Below, piece after piece: positions 46,517 through 55,350 of a stretch of 64,000 nucleotides of DNA. Below the pieces are notes generated by a model, which did no database searches, was not told the DNA's origin, and saw only the letters and a list, made by a program, of their open reading frames with translations. The DNA comes from an uncultured Clostridia bacterium. GTDB taxonomy: Bacteria > Bacillota > Clostridia > TANB77 > CAG-508. How positions within the stretch are numbered: position 1 is the first letter of the stretch; each line of letters begins with the position of its first letter. The position numbers were made by a program, and so were the translations under genes. The DNA lies in NCBI GenBank assembly GCA_944390345.1, contig CALXPP010000004.1, positions 1 through 64,000 of the forward strand, in the 5' to 3' direction.

Positions 46517-49500
46517 TTAATTTAAACTTATATTTTCTTTTCCCACAATGCTTTCAAATTTAGAAAAAATCTTGTCTGTTAACAAAATAGCTCCACAAGG
46601 CTTTTTTATTCCATTATCTGTTATTTGTAATCTTACATTTGCCATTTCTCCACTAAAAAATTTTATTGCTCCTCTTAATTTATCTTTTTGCTCTTCAATT
46701 AAGTTTGTTATGTCTATATTTAAAGTTTTTATTTTATTTTGATTATTCTCAGTATTGGTAGCTTTAGTTTCGTAATTATCTATATCAGCTATTACAGAAG
46801 CAACTATTTTAGGTTCCTCATCCTCTCTAATACTTAATCTTCCTTCTATAAAAACTATATTTTGTTCAATTATAGAACTGCTATATTTAGAATAGCAACT
46901 ATCAAAAGCTATAACTTCTGCTGTACCTAGCATATCTTCTATTGTAATAAAAGCCATAATAGTATTCTTTTTAGTGAATTTCTTTTTTACTTTATTTATA
47001 ATTCCTATAAATTTTATATTTTGTCCATCTTTATAATTAGTGGTTTTTCCGAATTCCTGTAAATCATTATTTATTTGCAATAAATCCAATGTATTAATAT
47101 TAGTATTTTTCTCTATTTGCTCCTTATATTTTTCCAAAGGATGCCCTGAAATATATATTCCAAGTACCTCTTTTTCCATATTTAGCAAATCTTTTTTATC
47201 CATTTCTGCTTTTTCTTCAAAAGTATATTTTTGCGTTTCTTGTATTTCTTCTGATGCTCCAAGTAAATCAAACATCGATACTTGGTCTTCCATTCCTTTT
47301 TTATTGTAGCTACTAATAGTATCTACAATAGTTTCAAAAGATGCAAGTAAAGTTGCTCTATTTTTTCCAAGTTCATCAAAAGCTCCAGCTTTTATTAAAC
47401 TCTCTAAACATTTTTTATTTACTGCTTCATCTTTTATTCTTTCACAAAAAGAGGTAAAACTATCGTAAGTTCCATTTTTCTTTCTTTCTTCTACAATACT
47501 ATTAATTGCAGAAAGACCAACATTTTTTATACTTCCGAAGTCCAAATCTTATTTTATTTTTAGAAACTGTAAATTTTGTTTCACTTTCGTTAATGCTAGG
47601 GTTTAATATTTCAATTCCCATATTTTTGCATTCTTCTATATATAATGGTACTTTATCTAAATTTCCTAAAAAACTGTTTAAGGTTGCAGCCATTAATTCT
47701 TCTTGATAATATGCTTTTAAATAAGCTGTTCTGTATGAAATTACTGCATATGCTGCCGCATGTGATTTGTTAAAAGCGTATTTTGCGAATTCTGCCATTT
47801 CATCAAAAATCTTATTTGCAGACTCACTATCAATACCATTTCTAACACAGCCTGGTACTATTACATTTCCATTTTCATCTACTTGTCCGTTTATAAACAC
47901 TTCTCTTTCTTTTGCCATTACATCTAGCTTTTTCTTTCCCATTGCTCTACGAACTAAATCAGCTCTACCTAAAGAGTATCCTGCTAAATCTCTAACTATT
48001 TGCATTACTTGTTCTTGGTAAACCATACAACCATAAGTTACATTTAAAATTGGTTCTAAAGCTGGATGTGTATATTCATTATGTCCAGGATTTTGCTTAC
48101 CTCTAATATATCTTGGAATTTGATCCATAGGTCCTGGTCTATATAAAGAAACTCCTGCAACAATATCTTCAAAGCAATCTGGTTTTAATTCTTTCATAAA
48201 ATTAGTAATTCCTGCACTTTCAAACTGAAAAATGCCAGATGTTTTACCTTCTTGCCATAATCTATATACTTTAGGGTCATCCATTTTCTCATCAAATTTT
48301 ACTTCAATCCCCCTGTTTTGCTTTATTAAGTCTAAGCAATTGGCAATAACACTTAGAGTTCTTAAACCTAAAAAGTCCATTTTTAAAAGTCCTAATTCTT
48401 CTAAAAGTGTCATTGTATATTGTGCTACAACATTTCCATCATTTACATATAACGGAACATAAGTATCTACTGGATTTTTAGTAATAACTACACCACAAGC
48501 ATGTGTTGAAGCATTTCTTGGCATTCCTTCTAAGCCTTTTGCTATGTCTATTATTTTTTTAGTAATCTCATCTGTTTCGTAAATTTCTCTTAGCTCTCTA
48601 TTTTCTTCCAAAGCTTTATCTATAGTTATGTGTATTTCCATTGGAATCATTTTTGCCAACTTATCTACTTCTCCATAAGGTACATCTAAAACTCTACCCA
48701 CATCTCTAATAACACTTCTTGCTGACATTGTACCAAAAGTAACAATTTGAGAAACATGATCCCTACCATATTTTTTAGATACATAATCTATAACTTCTTG
48801 TCTTCTTTCATCTGAAAAATCAACATCAAAGTCTGGCATACTTATTCTTTCTGGATTTAAAAATCTTTCAAAAAGTAAATTATATTTTAGTGGATCTATG
48901 TCTGTTATTCCTATAGCATAGGCTGCAATTGAACCTGCTCCAGAGCCACGGCCTGGTCCAACTGGTATTCCTACCGATTTAGCATAATGTATATAGTCCC
49001 AAACTATTAGATAGTAATCTACATATCCCATTTTTTCTATAATTTTAGTCTCATATTCTAATCTATCTAAAACTTCTTTTGATGGATTTTCTCCATATCT
49101 TTCTTTTATTCCATCTTGACATAATTTTCTAAAATATTCTTCATGTGTTTTGAATTCTTCTGGTACATCATAATTTGGTAGTTTAGTTACGCCAAATTCA
49201 AATTCAAAATTACATTTATCTGCTATTTTTACTGTGTTTTCAATAGCTTCTGGAACATTTGAAAAATAATCTGCCATTTCATCTGGAGATTTTACATAAA
49301 ATTCATTTGTTTCAAATCTCATTCTATCTTCATCTGTCATCTTTTTGCCTGTTTGAATACACAATAAAATTTCATGATTATAACTATCTTCTTGCTTTAA
49401 ATAATGTGCATCATTTGTAGCAACTAATGGAATATCTAATTCCTTGGATAAAGCTATTAAATTTTGATTAGCTATAACTTGCTCTGGCAAACCATTATTT

Positions 49501-50025
49501 TGTATTTCCAAATAATAATCTTCTCCAAAGATATTTTTATGCCATAAAGCAACTTCTTTTGCTTTTTCTAAATTATTACTCATTATCGCTCTATTAACTT
49601 CTCCAGCTAAACAAGCACTTAAACAGATTAGTCCATCTTTATATTTTTCTAAAATTTCATGATCTATACGAGGTTTATAATAATAGCCTTCTGTATAAGA
49701 TAAAGAAACTAATTTTATAAGATTTTGATATCCAACACTATTCTTTGCAAGTAAAATTAAATGATAGTATTTATCATCTATTCCTGCCTCTTTTTCAAAT
49801 CTGCTTCTTGGTGCTACATATACCTCACAACCGAATTATAGGTTTTATCCCCTCTTTTTGGCATGCTTTAAAAAAGCCAACTGCTCCAAACATAACACCA
49901 TGATCTGTTAAGGCAATAGCTTTCATTCCTAATTCTTTTGCTCTTTTGGGTAACTCATTAATTCTACACATTCCATCTAGCAAACTATATTCACTATGTA
50001 TGTGTAAATGTACAAAATCTGGCAT
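46517..50025 (-). CDS. dnaE: DNA polymerase III alpha subunit, reading through two CGG +1 shifts
   Basis: Replicative polymerase of the DnaE1 type. The start is ATG 50025 ([24 protein letters not shown] upstream). The zero frame ends after residue 64 at CGG-TTG-TGA (49831-49833). Skipping the C restores [16 protein letters not shown], conserved in DnaE. A second CGG (47535-47537) ends the next frame 12 codons on; skipping C restores FGL-GSIKNVG, also conserved. The combined product is about 1168 residues, full family length: PHP domain, catalytic [13 protein letters not shown] near residues 397-409, the [15 protein letters not shown] region, helix-hairpin-helix and OB domains. No alternative start codon lies near either break. 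Confidence 0.9.
47535..47537 (-). other. CGG recoding site 2 in dnaE
   Basis: In the frame of the middle segment the reading is GGA-CTT-CGG-AAG; the needed reading is GGA-CTT-(C)-GGA-AGT. It gives Gly830 of the FGLGSIKNVG motif. Confidence 0.85.
49831..49833 (-). other. CGG recoding site 1 in dnaE
   Basis: Zero frame ATA-ATT-CGG-TTG-TGA; needed reading ATA-ATT-(C)-GGT-TGT-GAG. It gives Gly65 of IIGCEVYVA. A UGA stop follows one codon after CGG in the zero frame. Confidence 0.88.
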
Positions 50026-50163
50026 ATTAAGCTCCTCTATTAATTTATAAATTATAGTACTGTTTATTATCAAATTCTTTATTGTTATATCACATCTTCG
50101 TATTTTTATCAATATTTTATAATATAGAAAAATTAGGATTCTATGTAAAAGTGAAAAACATTA

Positions 50164-50192
50164 TTGACTTTTTGTAAAACAAAAATTATACT
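50164..50192 (+). promoter_or_regulatory. Promoter of the GC-rich non-coding RNA
   Basis: TTGACT (50164-50169), a 17-nt spacer and TATACT (50187-50192), directly before the structured region. Confidence 0.75.
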
Positions 50193-50198
50193 ATTAAT

Positions 50199-50463
50199 GT
50201 ATTTTTTTGGCAAATAGTGCCGCACCTCATTGCAAAACTGTAATGAGCTTTAGAAGAAGGAGCTGTTTAAACATGAAGATGCAAATGCATCGAAAACACT
50301 GTCGGTCACGAATTCGTCTCTGGGCTGTCTTTTAGGGGCTTAAGCGTTGTTAACTTATGTTTCCCTTTTCGAAAGACTTAGGCTCTTGGGTTGAATCAAC
50401 TGTGGTCGGCTTAGGGGTTTAAGCACCTAACAAAATCCCCCTCAGCTTTCTGAGGGGGATTTC
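50199..50463 (+). ncRNA. GC-rich structured RNA of about 265 nt
   Basis: No reading frame of note. The region stands out as far richer in G/C than every spacer around it, the mark of a structured RNA in an AT-rich genome. Local stems include CTCATT/AATGAG, GATGC-AAAT-GCATC, GTCTTT/AAAGAC and GTTG-AAT-CAAC. The motif TAGGGGYTTAAGC occurs twice (near 50333 and 50413), a possible internal repeat. It ends in a strong terminator (AATCCCCCTCAG ... CTGAGGGGGATT). It does not look like tmRNA, RNase P, SRP or 6S RNA by eye. The identity is unknown. Confidence 0.75.
50434..50463. terminator. Terminator of the non-coding RNA and of rqcP
   Basis: AATCCCCCTCAG-CTTT-CTGAGGGGGATTT hairpin with 12-bp arms; A/T runs on both sides let it serve the plus-strand RNA and the minus-strand rqcP transcript. 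Confidence 0.9.
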
Positions 50464-50468
50464 CAAAT

Positions 50469-50705
50469 TTATAATATTTTTATTAATTCTCCAACATTTT
50501 TTCCTGCAACTTTTGGGATTTTTATTATTTGAAACTTAGAGACTTTATCTCCAAATTTTATTTCTACTATATCTCCTTCTTTTACTTCATAACTAGGTTT
50601 TACCACTCTACCATTTACAGAAACTCTTCCCATATCTGCTGCATCATTTGCTACGGTCCTTCTTTTTATTACTCTGCTTACTTTTAAAAATTTGTCTAGT
50701 CTCAT
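50469..50705 (-). CDS. rqcP: RqcP-type S4-domain RNA-binding protein
   Basis: A 78-residue S4-domain protein (YabO/Hsp15-like). MRLDKFLKVSRVIKRRTVAN and GRVSVNGRVVKPSYEVKEGD are typical. RqcP works with RqcH in ribosome-associated quality control, adding alanine tails to stalled chains on 50S subunits. A quality-control factor is of interest in a genome with frameshifting. GAAAGG lies upstream of the ATG. Confidence 0.9.
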   Translation of the reverse strand: MRLDKFLKVSRVIKRRTVANDAADMGRVSVNGRVVKPSYEVKEGDIVEIKFGDKVSKFQIIKIPKVAGKNVGELIKIL

Positions 50706-50723
50706 CTTATTTATTTTTCCTTT

Positions 50724-51614
50724 CTAAAATTCAAAATAATTTTTATATTTATTGTATGTATTTATCCAGATATCATCATCATATAGTTTAAAATATTTAT
50801 AAATACCTTCTGCATCACTTTTGTATAAATTGTGATTTCTTTCCTTCATACTATTTTTAGCATCAACAAAAAACTTATGTCTAATTTCTCCATTGCCTGT
50901 TAAAGCTGCATAAGTTAAGCTCATTAAAACTCTATCTGTATCTAAAATTCCACATTTCTTTATCTTCTCTCTTACAATTTCTGTTTTATAAGGAATTAAT
51001 CTTTTTTCTACTTCTACTTCTTTATTTTTTATATGTAAAATTATATATTCTGCCATAGATTTATAATATGGAGATACTCCCATACACCCTGCATTTACAA
51101 TTAATTTTCCATTTACTCTTTTGTACCAAACAGGCTCATGAGTATGTCCAAATACTAAAACATCTTCCTTTAGTGTTTTAGTATATTTATCTATTAAGTT
51201 TTCATCCTTTTTATGTATCTGTTCCTCAACACTTTCTGGCGAACCATGTGCAATTTTAAAACTTACTCCTTCAAATTCTAGATTTAAAGTAATTGGCAAA
51301 GAACATACTAGTTTCTGATTTTCTTTAGAAAGCTCATTATTCATAAAAATAATATTTTTAAATTGTAAATTATTCCAAAAATAATGTGCTCTATTGTATT
51401 CTTTTATATATTCTTCTTTATTTCCTTCTATTAGGTAATCACTTGTATTTTTTACTAACTCTAAAGTTTCATTTCCAAAAGGAAGATCGTTTATTAAATC
51501 ACCTGGAAAAATATATTCATCCACATTATTTTTCTTTGCATCTAATAAAACTTGTTCTAAAGCTACACTATTTCCATGTATATCTGATATTACTGCTAAT
51601 TTTATTTTTCTCAC
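50724..51614 (-). CDS. Calcineurin-like metallophosphoesterase
   Basis: A 296-residue MPE with motifs SDIHGN, PGDLIND, EGNKEEYI (the usual GNH[DE] has Lys for His), HGSPES and GHTHEP. It is related to phosphodiesterases of the YfcE/MJ0936 branch with an extra C-terminal helical region. The start appears to be GTG; no ATG is suitably placed and the ribosome-binding site is weak, so the exact N-terminus is uncertain. It lies 18 nt upstream of rqcP. Confidence 0.85.
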   Translation of the reverse strand: MRKIKLAVISDIHGNSVALEQVLLDAKKNNVDEYIFPGDLINDLPFGNETLELVKNTSDYLIEGNKEEYIKEYNRAHYFWNNLQFKNIIFMNNELSKENQKLVCSLPITLNLEFEGVSFKIAHGSPESVEEQIHKKDENLIDKYTKTLKEDVLVFGHTHEPVWYKRVNGKLIVNAGCMGVSPYYKSMAEYIILHIKNKEVEVEKRLIPYKTEIVREKIKKCGILDTDRVLMSLTYAALTGNGEIRHKFFVDAKNSMKERNHNLYKSDAEGIYKYFKLYDDDIWINTYNKYKNYFEF

Positions 51615-51719
51615 CTCATTTACATTAGAATTATATCATTATAAATATGGTATTTCAAGTTTAGCCTTAGAATTAAAATAAAAAGCCTTCTTAAATTAAA
51701 GAAAGCTACTTTAAATATA

Positions 51720-52085
51720 TTAATTGCGAAAACGATTATTATATCTATAGTTTGAGTCTAAATTATATTGGCAATTTTCATTATTTTCGCAGAAATCATC
51801 TTCCATATACATATTGCTATTTAAATTATAGCAGTTTGGATAGTGAAAAAAACTCTTTCTATTACAAAATAATTTTACTAAAAAAGCTGTTAATAAAGAT
51901 AGTATAGTATATCCTATAACTATTGCTATAAGAGCTGGTGTAGTTCCTAAAGCAAATGCCACTACTAGAAAAATTGAAAAAAATATTCCAGCTACCTTAT
52001 ACGGATTTTTTAATAAAGTTTCTAAAATTATAGAAAGGATTATTATTGCAACTGGTATAGCAAAAAAAATAAGTAATATATTCAT
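51720..52085 (-). CDS. Small membrane protein with an Asn/Tyr-rich tail
   Basis: 121 residues with three hydrophobic segments (about 2-22, 31-47 and 50-70), then a cysteine-, Asn- and Tyr-rich hydrophilic tail. Not recognised with confidence. It stands alone between the MPE gene and truA. Confidence 0.55.
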   Translation of the reverse strand: MNILLIFFAIPVAIIILSIILETLLKNPYKVAGIFFSIFLVVAFALGTTPALIAIVIGYTILSLLTAFLVKLFCNRKSFFHYPNCYNLNSNMYMEDDFCENNENCQYNLDSNYRYNNRFRN

Positions 52086-52149
52086 TTTATATTCCTCCTT
52101 AAATTAGAAGTTAATATATAATATTCATATTACTCATTTTCGTTACAAC

Positions 52150-52884
52150 TTAATAATCAACTTTTAGTAGACAAAGTCCTCTTGCTGGTAAAGTTTTTCC
52201 TGCATTTTTTCTTTCTTTTTTTTCTATAATTTCTTTTACTTCTTCTGGCTTTATCTTTCCTATTCCTACATCTATTAAAGTTCCTGCAATTATTCTAACC
52301 ATATTATATAAAAATCCATTTCCTGTAAGCTCTATTATTACTCTATCATCTTTTCTTTCTACAGTTGCTTTATATATAGTTCTTACACTACTTTTACTAC
52401 TAGTTCCACTAGCCTTAAATGCTTTAAAATCATGTTCACCTTCGAAAAACTTAGCTGCTTTTTGCATTTTCTTTTCATCTAGCTCAATTGGAAAATGATA
52501 CTCCATATCCCTATATAAAGCTGTTCCAAATTTAGAGTTATTTATAGTATACCTATAAGTTTTTGAGTGAACAGAATATCTGCTATGAAATCTCTCTGGA
52601 ACTTCTTCTGCTGATTTAATTACAATGCTTTTTTTTAATTTTGAGTTTATTGCATATGGAATTTTCTCTACATCTATTGTGCTATTAGTTTTAAAATTTG
52701 CAACTTGACCTAAGCTATGTACTCCAGCATCAGTTCTACCTGAAGCTATTAAATCTATTTTTTCTCCAGTAATTTCTTCTATTGCTTTTTCTATTTCTCC
52801 TTGAATATTTAATTTATTTGGCTGTTTTTGCCATCCATTAAAACTCTTACCATCATATTCTATAACTAGTTTTATATTTCTCAT
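52150..52884 (-). CDS. truA: tRNA pseudouridine(38-40) synthase
   Basis: A 244-residue TruA that modifies the anticodon stem-loop of several tRNAs. The catalytic Asp is in ASGRTDAGVHSLGQ, and the C-terminal FLYNMVRIIAGTLIDVGIGK is canonical. GGAGAG precedes the ATG. Pseudouridine at 38-40 supports frame maintenance in known systems. Confidence 0.97.
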   Translation of the reverse strand: MRNIKLVIEYDGKSFNGWQKQPNKLNIQGEIEKAIEEITGEKIDLIASGRTDAGVHSLGQVANFKTNSTIDVEKIPYAINSKLKKSIVIKSAEEVPERFHSRYSVHSKTYRYTINNSKFGTALYRDMEYHFPIELDEKKMQKAAKFFEGEHDFKAFKASGTSSKSSVRTIYKATVERKDDRVIIELTGNGFLYNMVRIIAGTLIDVGIGKIKPEEVKEIIEKKERKNAGKTLPARGLCLLKVDY

Positions 52885-53030
52885 TTATCTCTCCATTCAC
52901 TTAACATATTCTTATATTTTCATTTTTCATTATATTTACATGTAATATTTTTGTCAATTCTAATATTTAACTTTATATAAAATTTAGAAATTAATTATAG
53001 TTATATTATTTTATCTAATATATAAGGAAA

Positions 53031-53048
53031 GGAGAGCATTCGCTCTCC
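53031..53048 (-). terminator. GC-rich hairpin after the 97-residue gene
   Basis: GGAGAGC-ATTC-GCTCTCC, with a T-rich stretch on the minus-strand side. Its base composition matches the foreign-looking gene rather than the host DNA. Confidence 0.6.
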
Positions 53049-53088
53049 GCAATAGTTTTTATGCTATTTTTCCTTATGCTGTTAATTG

Positions 53089-53382
53089 TTAATTACACTC
53101 GATATAAACGGATTCTCCTTCTCTCTTTAGCACTGGCTTTATTTGATTATGTGCGGATGCAAGCGCAATATCTTGAACATCCTTCCAGTCAGCCAGATTT
53201 CTTATAAGCGATGGATACGAAACCAGCACATCAACGATCATGTGAATTTGATGTTGCTCTTTTATGTAGATATTTCCTAAGCAATCCACCTGTTCTCTTG
53301 TTACTTGCGCCTTCTTAAAATCCTCATCCCGTGTGCCTATGGCTCTTAGCAGAGCCTCTCTTAAGTTCTCTCCTTTTTTCAT
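53089..53382 (-). CDS. Foreign-looking small soluble protein, unknown
   Basis: A 97-residue protein (MKKGENLREALLRAIGTRDE ... GESVYIECN) with no recognised family. Its base composition and codons (GCG, CTG, GTG, CGC, CGG) differ sharply from the AT-rich neighbours, suggesting recent transfer. It carries an in-frame CGG (codon 18, 53329-53331) read as Arg in the straightforward translation. If CGG causes +1 shifting here, it would be cut short after about 28 codons. No integrase or transposase adjoins it. Confidence 0.6.
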   Translation of the reverse strand: MKKGENLREALLRAIGTRDEDFKKAQVTREQVDCLGNIYIKEQHQIHMIVDVLVSYPSLIRNLADWKDVQDIALASAHNQIKPVLKREGESVYIECN

Positions 53383-53546
53383 GTTAATACCTCCGCTGTA
53401 CTTTCAGCAAACCTAACAATCAGTTTCCTTTTGAATTATAACACTTTTTATGTTTTTAGTCAAATATTATGTTAACAGTTTTTTCGACATTATTTTTATT
53501 TTTGCTTTTATTTTAAAAACTAATTACAATATTTTCTGTGTTTGAA

Positions 53547-53575
53547 TTGACCAATTTTTAAAAATATGCAATAAT
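53547..53575 (+). promoter_or_regulatory. Promoter of the ECF sigma operon
   Basis: TTGACC (53547-53552), a 17-nt spacer and AATAAT (53570-53575). This looks vegetative; ECF operons often also have a self-recognised promoter, which I could not identify. Confidence 0.55.
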
Positions 53576-53629
53576 TTAATTATAGTTATCAGAATAATTT
53601 AAACTTAAATATTTGATAAGAGGTTTTTT

Positions 53630-54127
53630 ATGAACTATTTAGAAGATGCCAAAAATGGAAATAAATTTTCCTTTGAGCAATTAATTTTAGAAAATCAATA
53701 TGCAATTTATAAAACTGCACGAGTATTTTTTCAAGAAGAAAGTGAAATAAATCTTGCTTTAGAAAGAACTTTTTTTGTAGCTTTTCGTGAAATAAAAAGC
53801 TGTAAAAGTGAGAATAACTTTCTAATATGGATTTTAAATCAGCTTATTTTAACTTGTAATGCATTAGAAGAAAGCAAGGCTAAAAATCCTAAAGCACTTC
53901 CACCAGCAGAACCTTACACATCCTATGAAGATTATAAAAAAAACTCTTTGGTAGAACAATGTATTTCAAAATTAGAAATAGAACTTAGATTGACAGCTCT
54001 TTTATATTTTTACATTGGTATTCCCACTCACGAAATTTCTAAGTTACTTAGGATTTCTGAACATGAAGTACATAAGAGAATTGAAAAATCTCGTACAGCT
54101 TTAGACAATATATTATTTGAAAATTAA
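53630..54127 (+). CDS. ECF-type RNA polymerase sigma factor
   Basis: A 165-residue sigma-70 family factor with region 2 (SFEQLILENQYAIYKTARVF) and region 4 (LRLTALLYFYIGIPTHEISK, SEHEVHKRIEKSRTAL, a helix-turn-helix). It overlaps the following transmembrane gene, a typical sigma/anti-sigma arrangement. Confidence 0.85.
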   Translation: MNYLEDAKNGNKFSFEQLILENQYAIYKTARVFFQEESEINLALERTFFVAFREIKSCKSENNFLIWILNQLILTCNALEESKAKNPKALPPAEPYTSYEDYKKNSLVEQCISKLEIELRLTALLYFYIGIPTHEISKLLRISEHEVHKRIEKSRTALDNILFEN

Positions 54128-54138
54128 TGGAGGTTCAT

Positions 54139-55311
54139 ATGGATAATTTTAATAATAAAGATAAGAAAATAAAAGAAAAATTAGCACAAGATAAATTTAT
54201 TACAGATTCTAATAAAAATGTAATAAATAATTATATTCCAAATGAGCAAATTAAACCTAAAAAAATTTCTCAAGCACAGAAAAGTTTTTTTATATTTATT
54301 TTTATTATAGTGCTGTTAATAATAGCTTTTGTACTATATTTATACGAGAGTAGCTCGGATTCAGATTTAGCTGAAGCTCCAAAAGAATTTGAAGAATCAA
54401 TTTCTCTTATAGATAAAACTTTCAATGGAACAAACACATTTACTAGTAATTCACTTGTAAACGAAACTACTAATAATTCTAATACTACTAATACTCTACC
54501 TAGCGATACTCTGGATCTAGAAAATTTTAAAGATTTTTTAAATAGCTATGCTTATGCTATTAATCGTTTAACTAATTTAAATAATGATGAACTTGAGAAA
54601 AATACTATCTATATATATATTGCAATGAAATACTTTGACTCTCAATCTATTAAAACAGCAAGCTTAGATACTACTAATACACAATTTGCAAAAACACAAG
54701 ATAATATAAATAAATTTATTTACGATATAAGCGGAAGTGAAATAACTGGGACTCTACCTACTTATGTAGATTATGTTACTTATTCTACTTTCTCAAACTC
54801 TTACGATTACGGTACTAAATCAAATATACTTGAGCAATACAATTGTACTGATGTACAAATTGCAAGAGAAACAGATGCTGGTTACAATGTAACAGCAAAA
54901 ATTACTAGAACTACTTTAGATAAAAATGTAGACTACGAAGTTTCTATAAATGTAACTCTAAACGAAAACTTTAGCTATGTACCTTATAAAATAACTTCTA
55001 TCGTAGCTACAAATTTATCAGAACCTTTTGATACTACTTTTCATTTAGTAAATCTATATGATTTAAGTATTGAAGAAATAAATCTAGCTAAAGAAAATAT
55101 GGCCACATATTTAAATAGAGCTAACCAATCATCACCAATTGACTATACTATTTTAATTAATTCTATAGAAACTTTAGATAATGGGGCTTATCGCATTTAT
55201 GTAACAGTCTGCTATACTGGAAGCGAGCAAGAAAAAATTGAAAATCAATACACTGTTACAGCTTCTAGAAAGATGAATAATATTTCTATAGATAATATGG
55301 ATGAAATCTAA
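54139..55311 (+). CDS. Putative membrane anti-sigma factor
   Basis: 390 residues from MDNFNNKDKKIKEKL (ATG 54139, GGAGG 5-6 nt upstream; the ATG at 54127 absorbs that site). A charged N-terminal cytoplasmic stretch of about 50 residues, one transmembrane segment (about 50-70) and a long Ser/Thr/Asn-rich extracytoplasmic domain. It starts next to the sigma stop codon. The extracellular domain has no recognisable fold. The anti-sigma role is inferred from context. Confidence 0.65.
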   Translation: MDNFNNKDKKIKEKLAQDKFITDSNKNVINNYIPNEQIKPKKISQAQKSFFIFIFIIVLLIIAFVLYLYESSSDSDLAEAPKEFEESISLIDKTFNGTNTFTSNSLVNETTNNSNTTNTLPSDTLDLENFKDFLNSYAYAINRLTNLNNDELEKNTIYIYIAMKYFDSQSIKTASLDTTNTQFAKTQDNINKFIYDISGSEITGTLPTYVDYVTYSTFSNSYDYGTKSNILEQYNCTDVQIARETDAGYNVTAKITRTTLDKNVDYEVSINVTLNENFSYVPYKITSIVATNLSEPFDTTFHLVNLYDLSIEEINLAKENMATYLNRANQSSPIDYTILINSIETLDNGAYRIYVTVCYTGSEQEKIENQYTVTASRKMNNISIDNMDEI

Positions 55312-55316
55312 AAATA

Positions 55317-55346
55317 AAGCCTTAGAAAATATATTTTCTAAGGCTT
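55317..55346. terminator. Bidirectional terminator
   Basis: Perfect 15-bp arms AAGCCTTAGAAAATA and TATTTTCTAAGGCTT between convergent genes, with T runs beyond. Confidence 0.9.
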
Positions 55347-55350
55347 ACTT

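Noticed and set aside
47502-47545. The C-terminal part of dnaE as a separate gene starting at a TTG near 47545
   Set aside because: That TTG lies inside the conserved FGLGSIKNVG block, has no ribosome-binding site and would give a polymerase fragment without the catalytic residues.
46517-50025. dnaE and the LRR gene as pseudogenes or sequencing errors
   Set aside because: All breaks are +1, all at CGG, all restore conserved glycines, and the coding sequence between breaks is intact. Independent errors or decay would scatter over sites and include stops and deletions. Not excluded without reads.
50199-50463. tmRNA, RNase P RNA, SRP RNA or 6S RNA
   Set aside because: I saw no tag-coding frame with an ALAA-type end, no GAGGAAAGTCC-like RNase P core, no SRP tip motif and no end-to-end 6S hairpin.
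53031-53400. Integrated element around the GC-rich gene
   Set aside because: No integrase, transposase, tRNA target or direct repeats were seen at the borders; only composition marks it as foreign.
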